A stretch of DNA of 64,000 nt from Pseudomonas vlassakiae (GTDB taxonomy: Bacteria > Pseudomonadota > Gammaproteobacteria > Pseudomonadales > Pseudomonadaceae), in NCBI RefSeq assembly GCF_014269035.2, contig NZ_JABWRP020000020.1, positions 1 through 64,000 on the forward strand, in the 5' to 3' direction. The notes beneath the pieces were generated by a model. The model saw only the letters and a list, made by a program, of their open reading frames with translations. It was not told the DNA's origin and made no database searches. This document shows, piece by piece, positions 8,353 to 16,209 of the stretch. The translations under genes and the position numbers were made by a program. The stretch's first letter is position 1. The number at the start of each line of letters is the position of its first letter.

Positions 8353-9660
8353 TCAGTAGATCCAGACTTCCACCCGCCGGTTACGCAAGCGGCCTTGCTC
8401 CATGTCGTTACCGGCGATCGGCAGCTCATCGCCCATGCCGGTCACCTCCAGTACCTCGACGCCACCCCGTGCCAGTTCGCGGCGTACCGCCTGGGCGCGC
8501 AGTCGTGACAGCAGGGCGGCACGGCCGGGCGTTTCCTTGGGGTCGCCGAACCCCACCAGCACCGCCTTGCTTTGCAGCTTGCCGGCCTGGCGCAGGTAGT
8601 CGGTGACCCGCTGCACATCGCGCAGGGCCTTGTTGTCGAGGCTGGCGCTGCCTTCCTGGAAGCGGAAGTTGACGCTCAAGCGCTGCGCTTGCTGGGCCAG
8701 GCTGCGGTAGCGCGGCGGCATGCCGGCCTGCGCGGCTACCGGCTGGGCGATGACCTGCTGCGAGACGAAGCCCTGTTCGGCGACGATGGCCTGGCCGGCC
8801 GGGCTCTGGGCGAAATCTGCCAGCGCTCGGGCCTGGGGTTTGGCATTGGCTGGCAAGTAAAAGAACAGGCGGCGCGACAACGGGTAGTCTTCACTGGCCA
8901 CCAGCTGGCGCTTGGGCAACATGGCTGGGGCATCGCCCTCGGCCACCGCCAGTACCTTGGCCCCGTGCACGGCTGCCAGGCTGCTGAAGCCGATGGCCTG
9001 GCGGTCGGCACCGACCCGCTCGGCCAGTGCTTCGCTAGACTCGAACCGCTGCGCCTGGTGAGCCAGTTCGCTCTGGTGCGGCTCCAGGACCAGCGCCTTG
9101 AAGGTCTCAAAGGTCCCGGAGCGGTCATCCCGCGCATACAGGTGGATGGCGCCGCCGGCCACGCCCAGTTGCTCCCAGCGCTGGATCTTCCCGGAGAAGA
9201 TCTGCGCCAGTTGCTGGGTGGTCAGCTGCGGCAGCGGGTTGTCGGGGTGGACGATGACGGCCACGCCATCCAGGCCGATGACCTGCTCGGCGCTGGCCGA
9301 GCGCAGATCGCCCAGGGCCTTGAGTTGGCGCACTTCGGCGTCGCTGATGGGGCGCGAGGCCGCGGCCAGGTCGGCGTTGCCCTGGCCCAATGCGGCAAAG
9401 CCGGTGCTGGAGCCATGTGCAGCAATGTCGATACGCAGCGCCTGGCCCCGGGCATCGCGCGCGGTGATCACGGTCTCGTTCGGCACTGCGCCCGGCGACT
9501 GCTGTATCTGCGTCGCCTGTTGCGCCCACAGTTGCCCCTGTACCAGCGCAGGCAACAGTGCCGCGCCAATGGTATTGGAGCCTTGCACACGCAGATGGCC
9601 CGCTTCGGCCAGGGCCGTCAGCGGGAGCAGGGGAAGCAGCAGGAGCAGCAGGCGGAGCAT
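8353..9660 (-). CDS. PstS-like periplasmic binding protein fused to an OmpA-like domain
   Basis: Exported protein of 435 residues. A signal peptide (MLRLLLLLLPLLPLTALA) is followed by a phosphate-binding-like domain (about 20-300; LRVQGSNTIG, HGSSTGF, DLAAASRPIS, YARDDRSGTFETF) and then an OmpA/MotB-like peptidoglycan-binding domain (about 325-435; NFRFQEGSASLDNKALRDV, VLVGFGDPKE, LRNRRVEVWIY). This suggests a wall-anchored phosphate or oxyanion sensor or binder rather than an ordinary ABC component, and no pst permease genes are near. The next gene in the same direction is terC, 159 bp downstream. The role is inferred. Confidence 0.85.
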   Translation of the reverse strand: MLRLLLLLLPLLPLTALAEAGHLRVQGSNTIGAALLPALVQGQLWAQQATQIQQSPGAVPNETVITARDARGQALRIDIAAHGSSTGFAALGQGNADLAAASRPISDAEVRQLKALGDLRSASAEQVIGLDGVAVIVHPDNPLPQLTTQQLAQIFSGKIQRWEQLGVAGGAIHLYARDDRSGTFETFKALVLEPHQSELAHQAQRFESSEALAERVGADRQAIGFSSLAAVHGAKVLAVAEGDAPAMLPKRQLVASEDYPLSRRLFFYLPANAKPQARALADFAQSPAGQAIVAEQGFVSQQVIAQPVAAQAGMPPRYRSLAQQAQRLSVNFRFQEGSASLDNKALRDVQRVTDYLRQAGKLQSKAVLVGFGDPKETPGRAALLSRLRAQAVRRELARGGVEVLEVTGMGDELPIAGNDMEQGRLRNRRVEVWIY

Positions 9661-9744
9661 GCCGGGCGACCTTGTGGCATAGCGTTGCCCGGCAGATTAC
9701 GACAGAGGCGTGACCAAAATGTGACGGTCAGGCCGCCAGCCCGA

Positions 9745-10893
9745 TCAATGCGCCCCGGCCGACTTGCTCAGGTCGCTCTCGGCCCACTCGGTATAGATAC
9801 AGGCATCCGCCACCGCCCAGCGCACTTTTACCGTGTCGCCCGGCTGCATCGGCATCCCGGCGGCAGACAGTGCCTTCACCGTCAGTTCGGTGCCGCCCGC
9901 GGTCAGCACATGGCAGGTCTGGCTCTCACCCAGGAACAGCACCTCACCGACCTTGGCACTGACCTCGTTCCAGCCCGCAGGCAATGGCTCGCGCGCGGCC
10001 TGTTCGGCGGTCAGGGCCAAGGCTTTCTCCGGCCGCACCATGATCAATGCATCCTGCTGCGCGCTGAGGCCCGGGGTCAGGCGGATCGCTACCGGCTGGC
10101 CTTCGAAACTGCCCGCACCGTTGCTGCTGGCTTTGATGCGCAGGAAGTTGGAATTGCCCAGGAACGAGGCGACAAAGGCATTCGGCGGGTTCTGATAAAG
10201 GTCATAACCGGTACCCAGGCCCACGATCTTGCCATGGCTGAAGATGGCGATGCGCTGGGACAGGCGCATCGCCTCTTCCTGGTCATGGGTCACGTAGACG
10301 ATGGTAATGCCCAGCCGGCGATGCAGCTGGCGCAGTTCGTCCTGCAGGTCTTCACGCAGCTTCTTGTCCAGCGCACCGAGCGGTTCGTCCATCAGCAGGA
10401 TGCGTGGCTCGTACACCAGCGCCCGGGCAATCGCCACGCGCTGCTGTTGGCCACCGGACATCTGCGACGGCTTGCGATGGGCGAACTGCTCCAGCTGCAC
10501 CAGCTTGAGCATGGCGTCGACACGCTTGCTGGTCTCGCTGGCGCTGAGCTTGCGGATGGCCAGCGGGAAGCCGATGTTGTCGCGCACGTTCAGGTGCGGG
10601 AACAGCGAGTAGCGCTGGAACACCATGCCGATGTCGCGCTTGTGCGGCGGCACATTGACCAGCGACTGGCCATCGACCAGGATTTCGCCGCTGCTCGGCG
10701 TTTCGAAGCCGGCCAGCATCGACAGCGTGGTGGACTTGCCGGAGCCACTGGAGCCGAGGAAGGTCAGGAACTCGCCGTCCTGGATCTCCAGGTCGAGGTT
10801 GTCCACGGCGGTGAAGTCGCCGTAGTGTTTGTTCAGGCCTCGCAGGCTGACCAGGGTCTTGCCGTGGGCGTTGTCTTTGATGACTGCACTCAT
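9745..10893 (-). CDS. ABC transporter ATP-binding protein, polyamine type (PotA-like)
   Basis: Cytoplasmic ATPase of a spermidine/putrescine-type importer, 382 residues. Seen are Walker A FLGSSGSGKST, the Q-loop in GMVFQRYSLFPHL, signature SGGQQQR, Walker B ILLMDEPLGALD, the switch histidine in YVTHDQEEA, and a C-terminal TOBE domain (about 290-375) typical of the PotA/MalK group. The ABC core has strong identity to PotA. ATG 10893 follows GGAG; the preceding in-frame ATG at 10965 overlaps the permease gene. Last gene of a four-gene operon with its two permeases and binding protein. Confidence 0.92.
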   Translation of the reverse strand: MSAVIKDNAHGKTLVSLRGLNKHYGDFTAVDNLDLEIQDGEFLTFLGSSGSGKSTTLSMLAGFETPSSGEILVDGQSLVNVPPHKRDIGMVFQRYSLFPHLNVRDNIGFPLAIRKLSASETSKRVDAMLKLVQLEQFAHRKPSQMSGGQQQRVAIARALVYEPRILLMDEPLGALDKKLREDLQDELRQLHRRLGITIVYVTHDQEEAMRLSQRIAIFSHGKIVGLGTGYDLYQNPPNAFVASFLGNSNFLRIKASSNGAGSFEGQPVAIRLTPGLSAQQDALIMVRPEKALALTAEQAAREPLPAGWNEVSAKVGEVLFLGESQTCHVLTAGGTELTVKALSAAGMPMQPGDTVKVRWAVADACIYTEWAESDLSKSAGAH

Positions 10894-10912
10894 TGTTGTT
10901 TTCTCCGCACGC

Positions 10913-11722
10913 TCAGGCGTTGACTTCGGTGCGCCGGCGCAAGGCGGCGGCAATGAACATGACAAGCAGCGACAGGCCGATCAGCAGGGTCGAGGCCACG
11001 GCGATCACCGGGCTCAGGTCCTGGCGCAGGGTGGTCCACATCTTCACCGGCAGGGTCTGCAGGTCGGGGCTGGCCATCATCACGCTCAGCACCACCTCGT
11101 CCCACGACACCAGGAAGGCGAACAGGCCACCGGCGATCATGCCCGGGCGAATCGCCGGGAAGGTCACCTTGAAGATCGCCTGCAGGCGCGAGGCGCCGCA
11201 GATCACGGCGGCATCCTCGATCGACTGGTCGAACAGCTTCAGCGAGTTGATGATCGAGATGATGGTGAAGGGCAGGGCGACGATCACATGGCTGACCACG
11301 AAGGCGAACAGCGTGCCGGTGTAGCCGAGCTTGAGGAACAGTGCGTACACCGCCACGGCGATGATCACCAGCGGCACGATCATCGGCATGGTGAACAGCC
11401 CGTAGAGCATTTCGCGGCCCGGGAAGCGGCCACGTACCAGGGCGAAGGCGGTGGGGAGGCCCAGCAACACCGCGGCGATGGTGGTCAGCACGGCGACCTT
11501 GAGGCTGGCCAGGGCGGCGTCCATCCACTCCGGGTTGGAGAAGAACTGGCCGTACCACTTGAAGGTCCAGCCCGGTGGCGGGAACACCAGCCACTGGGAC
11601 GAGCCGAACGACAGCAACACGATGAACACCACCGGCAGCAGCAGGAAGGCCGCGATGACCCCGGTGGTCAGGTACAGGCCCGTACGCAGCGGGCGGCCCA
11701 TGGCATTGGGAGACAGGAGCAT
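10913..11722 (-). CDS. ABC transporter permease, PotC/PotI-like
   Basis: Inner-membrane permease of 269 residues with six predicted spans. The EAA loop that contacts the ATPase is visible as EDAAVICGASRLQAIFKVTFPAIRPG at about residues 168-193. It starts 7 bp after the stop of the other permease gene. In spermidine/putrescine systems PotB and PotC form the heterodimeric channel. Substrate is set by the partner binding protein. Confidence 0.9.
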   Translation of the reverse strand: MLLSPNAMGRPLRTGLYLTTGVIAAFLLLPVVFIVLLSFGSSQWLVFPPPGWTFKWYGQFFSNPEWMDAALASLKVAVLTTIAAVLLGLPTAFALVRGRFPGREMLYGLFTMPMIVPLVIIAVAVYALFLKLGYTGTLFAFVVSHVIVALPFTIISIINSLKLFDQSIEDAAVICGASRLQAIFKVTFPAIRPGMIAGGLFAFLVSWDEVVLSVMMASPDLQTLPVKMWTTLRQDLSPVIAVASTLLIGLSLLVMFIAAALRRRTEVNA

Positions 11723-11728
11723 GGCGGT

Positions 11729-12628
11729 TTACCTCGCGTTGCCAACCGGGGACTCCGGCTGCAGCTTCAGGTACAGGTAGAAGAGCACCAGGGTGATCAC
11801 CACCAGCAATGCGGCGGCGGCGCTGGCCAGGCCCCAGTTGAGGAACGACTGCACCTGCTGGATGATGAATTCCGGCAGCATCATGTTCTGCGCGCCACCG
11901 AGCAGGGCTGGGGTGACGTAGTAACCGAGCGACATCACGAACACCATCAACGCCCCGGAGAACAACCCCGAGCGGCATAGCGGCAGGAACACCTTCCAGA
12001 AGTTGGTCCAGGGGCTTGCGCCGCAGATCGAGCCTGCCTGCAGCACCATCGGGTCGATGGCGTGCATGGTCGCCTGCAGCGGCAGCACGATGAACGGGAT
12101 CATGATGTAGCTCATGCCGATCACCACGCCCGTGAGGTTGTGCACCATCTCCAGCGGGGTATCGATGATGCCCAAGGCCATCAACGCCTTGTTGATCACG
12201 CCCGAGCTCTGCAGCAGCACCAGCCACGAGTAGGTGCGTGCCAGCAGGCTGGTCCACATCGACAGCAGCACGATGTTCAGCAGCCAGCGGCCCCAGCCCT
12301 TGGGCACCAGGGTGATCGCCCAGGCCAGCGGGAAGCCCAGCAGCACGCTGATCAGGGTGACCACGCCGGCCACCGAGAACGTGTTGAACAGCACCCGTGC
12401 ATAGGCCGAGTTGGCGAACAGCTGCTCGTAGTTGCCCAGCCCCGGCGTTGGCTCAAGCACCCCGCGCAGCAACAGGCCGACCAGCGGGGCGAAGAAGAAC
12501 AGGCCAAGGAACAGCAAGGCTGGCAGCAGGTTGCGGCTGCCTTTCCAGCGCTGCCCCAGGCTCACGCGGCGAGGCGTCGTTCCCGGGGCACCGTGCGCGT
12601 CATGCAGGGCGTTGATGGCGACTTTCAT
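11729..12628 (-). CDS. ABC transporter permease, PotB/PotH-like
   Basis: Inner-membrane permease of 299 residues with an N-terminal cytoplasmic tail of about 35 residues and six spans; the EAA loop lies in QAGSICGASPWTNFWKVFLP. ATG 12628 overlaps the stop of the binding-protein gene as ATGA, the tight translational coupling typical of these operons; a GTG at 12640 would add four residues. Partner of the PotC-like permease that follows. Confidence 0.9.
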   Translation of the reverse strand: MKVAINALHDAHGAPGTTPRRVSLGQRWKGSRNLLPALLFLGLFFFAPLVGLLLRGVLEPTPGLGNYEQLFANSAYARVLFNTFSVAGVVTLISVLLGFPLAWAITLVPKGWGRWLLNIVLLSMWTSLLARTYSWLVLLQSSGVINKALMALGIIDTPLEMVHNLTGVVIGMSYIMIPFIVLPLQATMHAIDPMVLQAGSICGASPWTNFWKVFLPLCRSGLFSGALMVFVMSLGYYVTPALLGGAQNMMLPEFIIQQVQSFLNWGLASAAAALLVVITLVLFYLYLKLQPESPVGNAR

Positions 12629-13650
12629 TTGACCAACCACTCATTCCAGCGGGCAGCGATGGCCTGGCCGTTTTTCGCCCAGTAGGCGAAGTCCAGGGTG
12701 ACCTGGTCCTGGGCATAGGCGGTGGGCAGGTTAGGCGCGAGGTCTTTGTCGAGCTGGGCCACGCTGTCGATGTTCACCGGCGCGTAGGCGGTCTTGTTGG
12801 CGAACGCAGCCTGGCCTTCGGCGCTGCTGGCATTGGCCAGGAACTTCATCGCCGCCTCCTTGTTCTTCGAGCCTTTCGGGATGACCAGGAAGTCGGCCAT
12901 GACCAGGTTCTGCTTCCAGCTCACGCCCACCGGCGCACCGTCCTGCTGCAGGGCATAGACGCGGCCGTTCCAGAACTGGCCGAGCGATGCTTCACCGGAA
13001 GCCAGCAACTGTTGCGACTGGGCACCACCGCCCCACCAGACGATGTCCTTCTTGATGGTGTCGAGCTTCTTGAAGGCGCGGTCCAGGTCCAGCGGGTAGA
13101 GGTCCTTGGGTGCTACGCCGTCGGCCAGCAGGGCCAGCTCCAGTACGCCGGGGCTCGGCCATTTGTACAGTGCGCGTTTGCCTGGGTAGGTCTTGGTGTC
13201 GAACAGCGCGGTCCAGTCGACCGGCTTGTTGGCACCGAGCTTGCCTTCGTTGTAGCCGAGCACGAAGGAGAAGAAGAACGAGCCGACGCCATGGTCGGAC
13301 ACGAAGCGCGGGTCGATCTTGTCGCGTTTGATCTGATTGAAATCGAGCGGTTCGAGCAAGCCTTCGCTGGCGGCACGCAGGGCGAAGTCGGCTTCGACAT
13401 CGACCACGTCCCATTGCACGTTGCCGCTTTCGACCATGGCCTTGAGCTTGCCGTAGTCGGTCGGGCCGTCCTGGACGACTTTGATGTCGGTGCTTTTGCT
13501 GAAGGGGATGGCCCATGCTTCTTTCTGGGCGTCCTGGGTGGTACCGCCCCAACTGACGAAGTTCAGGCTGTCAGCGGCCTGGGCGGCCTGACATGCCAGG
13601 GTCAGCAGGCTGGCGGACAGCACTGCGGTTACACGTTTGCTCAACAGCAT
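12625..13650 (-). CDS. Periplasmic polyamine-type solute-binding protein (PotD/PotF-like)
   Basis: Extracellular solute-binding protein, 341 residues, with an N-terminal signal peptide (MLLSKRVTAVLSASLLTLA, cleavage after about residue 25 at QAAQA-ADS). The stretches LNFVSWGGTTQDAQKEA, VVDVEADFALRAASEG and PSPGVLELALLADGVAPKDL identify the PotD/PotF/AfuA-like branch, which includes binders for polyamines, opines and similar amines, so the ligand need not be putrescine. First gene of the importer operon. Its upstream region contains a near copy of the palindrome found at the ribB promoter (13801-13810). Confidence 0.88.
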   Translation of the reverse strand: MLLSKRVTAVLSASLLTLACQAAQAADSLNFVSWGGTTQDAQKEAWAIPFSKSTDIKVVQDGPTDYGKLKAMVESGNVQWDVVDVEADFALRAASEGLLEPLDFNQIKRDKIDPRFVSDHGVGSFFFSFVLGYNEGKLGANKPVDWTALFDTKTYPGKRALYKWPSPGVLELALLADGVAPKDLYPLDLDRAFKKLDTIKKDIVWWGGGAQSQQLLASGEASLGQFWNGRVYALQQDGAPVGVSWKQNLVMADFLVIPKGSKNKEAAMKFLANASSAEGQAAFANKTAYAPVNIDSVAQLDKDLAPNLPTAYAQDQVTLDFAYWAKNGQAIAARWNEWLVK

Positions 13651-13800
13651 GGTTACGCCCTCGTTGCTTTTGTTATTCGAGGCGGGCTTCTGGTGCGCCC
13701 GCCAACAGTATTCGGGGAGCAGCTAAAACAAAGTGTCTTGTGGCCGTTTGTGATTGTAGGTGCCGGCCTGCAGATTTAAGGTCTACGGGATATCATATTA

Positions 13801-13810
13801 TGGTATTCCA
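13801..13810. promoter_or_regulatory. Operator-like palindrome upstream of the ABC importer operon
   Basis: TGGTATTCCA inside TTATGGTATTCCA, matching the perfect palindrome at 15037-15048 (TTATGGTATACCA) at 12 of 13 positions. It lies 150 bp upstream of the binding-protein start in the 234-bp gap that separates the importer from ribB. GntR-family sites commonly have the form TGGTnnACCA. Shared regulation of the two transcription units is inferred. Confidence 0.4.
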
Positions 13811-13876
13811 AACTTTTGGCAAGAGGTATGAGGCGACCGGCCATCACTCCGGGTCAGGTTTGGTCGTTCCCACAAG

Positions 13877-13894
13877 GGCAGGTTTCAACCTGCC
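13877..13894 (-). terminator. Hairpin overlapping the ribB stop codon
   Basis: ggcaggt-ttca-acctgcc is a perfect 7-bp stem with a tetraloop; the TGA of ribB lies in the loop. It would end the ribB transcript immediately and separate it from the downstream ABC operon. There is no clear T tail on the minus strand, so factor-independent activity is uncertain. Confidence 0.4.
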
Positions 13895-15006
13895 ATCTCG
13901 GGCTCGAACGGAATGCTCTGTACCACTTCCAGCTCATACCCGGCCAACCCGGCATATTTCAGCGGCGGGCCGAGGTGGCGCAGCTTGCCCACGCCCAGGT
14001 CCTGCAGAATCTGCGCTCCGGTACCGACTTCCGAGTACACCTTGGACTGCCCTCGCAGATAAGGCCGCACCGGCTGAGTGAGCTGCGGCACCCGTTCGAG
14101 CAAGGCCTGAGAGGACTCGTGGTTGGCGAGGATCACCACCACGCCGGCGCCTTCCTCGGCGACCTTCTGCAAGGCCGCCCATAGGGTCCAGTTGGCGGGG
14201 CCGGCGTACTCGGCGCCGACCAGGTCGCGCAGCGGGTCGATCACGTGCACCCGCACCAGGGTCGGTTGCTCACGGCGGATATTGCCCATGACCATGGCCA
14301 TGTGCACGCCGCCTTCGATGCGGTCCTCGTAGGTCACCAGGCGGAACGTGCCGTGCACGGTCGGCAGTTCGCGTTCGCCGATGCGTTTGATGGTCTGTTC
14401 GGTGCTCAGGCGGTAGTGGATCAGGTCGGCAATGGTGCCGATCTTGATGCCGTGCTGCGCGGCGAACACTTCCAGGTCCGGGCGGCGTGCCATGGTGCCG
14501 TCATCGTTGAGCACCTCGACGATCACCGAGGCCGGGGTGAAACCGGCCAGGCGGGCCAGGTCGCAACCGGCTTCGGTGTGCCCGGCACGGGTCAGCACGC
14601 CGCCTTCGCGGGCGCGCAGGGGGAAGATGTGGCCTGGCTGCACCAGGTCTTCGGGGCGGGCATCGGGTGCCATGGCAGCGGCCACGGTGCGCGCCCGGTC
14701 GGCGGCGGAAATGCCGGTGGTGACGCCGGTGGCGGCTTCGATCGACACGGTGAAGGCCGTGCTGAACACGCTGCCATTGGCCGGTACCATCTGCTCCAGG
14801 CCCAGGCGCTGGCAGTGATCGTCGGTCAAGGTCAGGCAGATCAGGCCACGCGCCTGGCGGGCCATGAAATTGATGGCCTGGGCGTCACAGCGCTCGGCGG
14901 CGATCAACAGGTCGCCTTCGTTTTCCCGGTCCTCGTCGTCCACCAGCAGGACCATCTTGCCTTGCCGGTAATCTTCGAGAAGTTCCTCGATGGTGTTGAA
15001 AGCCAT
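13885..15006 (-). CDS. ribB: RibB/RibBX-type DHBP synthase with degenerate GTP cyclohydrolase II domain
   Basis: The N-terminal domain (1-200) is a complete 3,4-dihydroxy-2-butanone-4-phosphate synthase, with the acidic metal-binding loop DDEDRENEGDL at 23-33 and GGVLTRAGHTEA at 135-146; it makes the four-carbon riboflavin precursor from ribulose 5-phosphate. The C-terminal domain (about 206-373) has the GTP cyclohydrolase II frame but no zinc cysteines: the expected RVHSECLTGD...CDCG is replaced by RVHVIDPLRDLVG at 252-264, and no cysteine occurs in that half. It should therefore act as RibB only. Such RibBX-like proteins are known in pseudomonads. It is not next to ribD, ribC or ribH, suggesting a paralogue serving a specific need. 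Confidence 0.88.
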   Translation of the reverse strand: MAFNTIEELLEDYRQGKMVLLVDDEDRENEGDLLIAAERCDAQAINFMARQARGLICLTLTDDHCQRLGLEQMVPANGSVFSTAFTVSIEAATGVTTGISAADRARTVAAAMAPDARPEDLVQPGHIFPLRAREGGVLTRAGHTEAGCDLARLAGFTPASVIVEVLNDDGTMARRPDLEVFAAQHGIKIGTIADLIHYRLSTEQTIKRIGERELPTVHGTFRLVTYEDRIEGGVHMAMVMGNIRREQPTLVRVHVIDPLRDLVGAEYAGPANWTLWAALQKVAEEGAGVVVILANHESSQALLERVPQLTQPVRPYLRGQSKVYSEVGTGAQILQDLGVGKLRHLGPPLKYAGLAGYELEVVQSIPFEPEMAG

Positions 15007-15036
15007 TTTGCACGCTCACTGGGATGGGGTGATTTT

Positions 15037-15048
15037 ATGGTATACCAT
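15037..15048. promoter_or_regulatory. Perfect 12-bp palindrome in the ribB/DUF1330 divergent promoter
   Basis: ATGGTATACCAT is its own reverse complement. It lies in a 78-bp AT-rich gap, 31 bp upstream of ribB and 37 bp upstream of the divergent DUF1330 gene, an ideal position for one repressor to control both. The TGGT...ACCA form fits GntR-family operators. No regulator gene is adjacent, so the protein that binds is unknown. Confidence 0.5.
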
Positions 15049-15084
15049 CATACACACATATCGTGACTACAGGAGCACCCGCGA

Positions 15085-15378
15085 ATGAAGGCCTATTGGA
15101 TCGCCCACGTCGACGTCACCGACCCCGAGCAGTATCAGCAATACACCCAGCGCGCGCCCGCAGCCTTCAAGGCATACGGCGGCCGCTTCCTGGCCCGTGG
15201 CGGGCGCAGCGAGGCGATGGAGGGGCGGCCCACTCCTCAGCGTAGCGTGGTGATCGAGTTCGATTCGTACGAGCAGGCGCTGGCGTGCTACCGGTCGGCG
15301 CTATACCAGGAGGCGTGCAGCCATCGCCAGGGTGTGGCGAAGGCTGAGGTGATCATTGTCGAAGGGTTCGAGCCTTGA
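15085..15378 (+). CDS. DUF1330 family protein
   Basis: Small 97-residue protein of the DUF1330 dimeric alpha-beta barrel family: MKAYWIAHVDVTDPEQY opening, RFLARGG in the middle and VVIEFDSYEQALACY. The family fold is ferredoxin-like; enzymatic function is not established. ATG 15085 follows AGGAGC. It is divergent from ribB and shares its operator-like palindrome, so it may be co-regulated with ribB and the ABC importer. A role in handling a small catabolite or flavin-related compound is speculation. Confidence 0.85.
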   Translation: MKAYWIAHVDVTDPEQYQQYTQRAPAAFKAYGGRFLARGGRSEAMEGRPTPQRSVVIEFDSYEQALACYRSALYQEACSHRQGVAKAEVIIVEGFEP

Positions 15379-15390
15379 GGAGTTGCTGAT

Positions 15391-15422
15391 GGCCTCTTCG
15401 CGGGTGAACCCGCGAAGAGGCC
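15391..15422. terminator. 15-bp perfect hairpin between convergent genes
   Basis: ggcctcttcgcgggt and its exact complement are separated by two bases, giving a very stable stem-loop between the DUF1330 stop (15378) and the convergent pirin stop (15432). The sequence is a Pseudomonas REP-type palindrome, likely acting as a bidirectional terminator. Confidence 0.7.
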
Positions 15423-15431
15423 GGACCTGCT

Positions 15432-16154
15432 TTAAGGCATGCCAGGCAATTCATGCGGCCGCAGGTCGAACACCAGTACCTCGGCATCCACCCCATTACC
15501 CAGTTCCAGCAGCTGTTCCTGGCGCACCCGCACGCCGTCCCCTTCATTGAGCACCTGGCCATTGAGCTCGATGCTGCCGCGAGCCACATGCACATAAGCA
15601 TGGCGGTTCTCCGGCAAGCTCAGCGTCGCGCGTTCTGCGCCATCGAAGAGCCCGGCATACACCCGCGCGTTCTGCCGCACCTGCAGCGACCCCTCGGCAC
15701 CATCCGGCGAGATGATCAGGCGCAACTTGCCGCGCTTCTCCTCGGCACCGAAGTGCTGCTGCTGATACCGCGGCGTTGCCCCTTTCACATTGGGCACGAT
15801 CCAGATCTGCAGGAAGTGCACCGGCTGCGCCTGGCTGTGGTTGAACTCGCTGTGCGCCACACCATGACCGGCGCTCATCAGCTGCACATCACCCGGGCGG
15901 ATCACCGAGCCGGTGCCCAAAGTGTCCTTGTGCTCCAGCGCACCTTCGAGCACGTAGGAGAAGATTTCCATGTCGCGGTGCGGGTGCTCGCCAAAGCCCT
16001 TGCCCGGAATGACACGGTCGTCGTTGATCACCAGCAGGTCAGAGAAACCCTGCTCCTCGGGGTTGCGGTAATGGCCGAAGGAGAAGGTGTGGAAGGATTT
16101 CAGCCAGCCATGGAAGGCCAGGCCGCGGTCTTCTGCGTTACGGACGGTAAGCAT
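15432..16154 (-). CDS. Pirin-family bicupin protein
   Basis: Pirin homologue of 240 residues. The N-terminal cupin has the metal ligands His57, His59, His101 and Glu103 (HPHRDMEIFSYV and HGVAHSEFN). Bacterial pirins act as quercetinases or as modulators of metabolic enzymes; which applies here is unknown. ATG 16154 follows TGGAGA; a longer frame to 16181 starts with unrelated residues. It is followed by a hairpin and precedes no other gene in its direction. A secreted esterase lies 55 bp upstream in the same direction and could be co-transcribed. Confidence 0.9.
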   Translation of the reverse strand: MLTVRNAEDRGLAFHGWLKSFHTFSFGHYRNPEEQGFSDLLVINDDRVIPGKGFGEHPHRDMEIFSYVLEGALEHKDTLGTGSVIRPGDVQLMSAGHGVAHSEFNHSQAQPVHFLQIWIVPNVKGATPRYQQQHFGAEEKRGKLRLIISPDGAEGSLQVRQNARVYAGLFDGAERATLSLPENRHAYVHVARGSIELNGQVLNEGDGVRVRQEQLLELGNGVDAEVLVFDLRPHELPGMP

Positions 16155-16209
16155 GACGAATCTCCAGTAAGGGCAGGGCACGCGGGCCCTGCCACAGGGT
16201 TGGCTGGCG

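Noticed and set aside
8572..10923. A 783-codon open frame on the plus strand
   Set aside because: Antisense to the PstS/OmpA protein and the PotA-like ATPase; no recognisable domain, low-complexity Gln/His/Arg composition.
15007..15084. FMN riboswitch upstream of ribB
   Set aside because: The gap is only 78 nt, too short for an RFN element, and is shared with a divergent gene; an operator palindrome is a better explanation.
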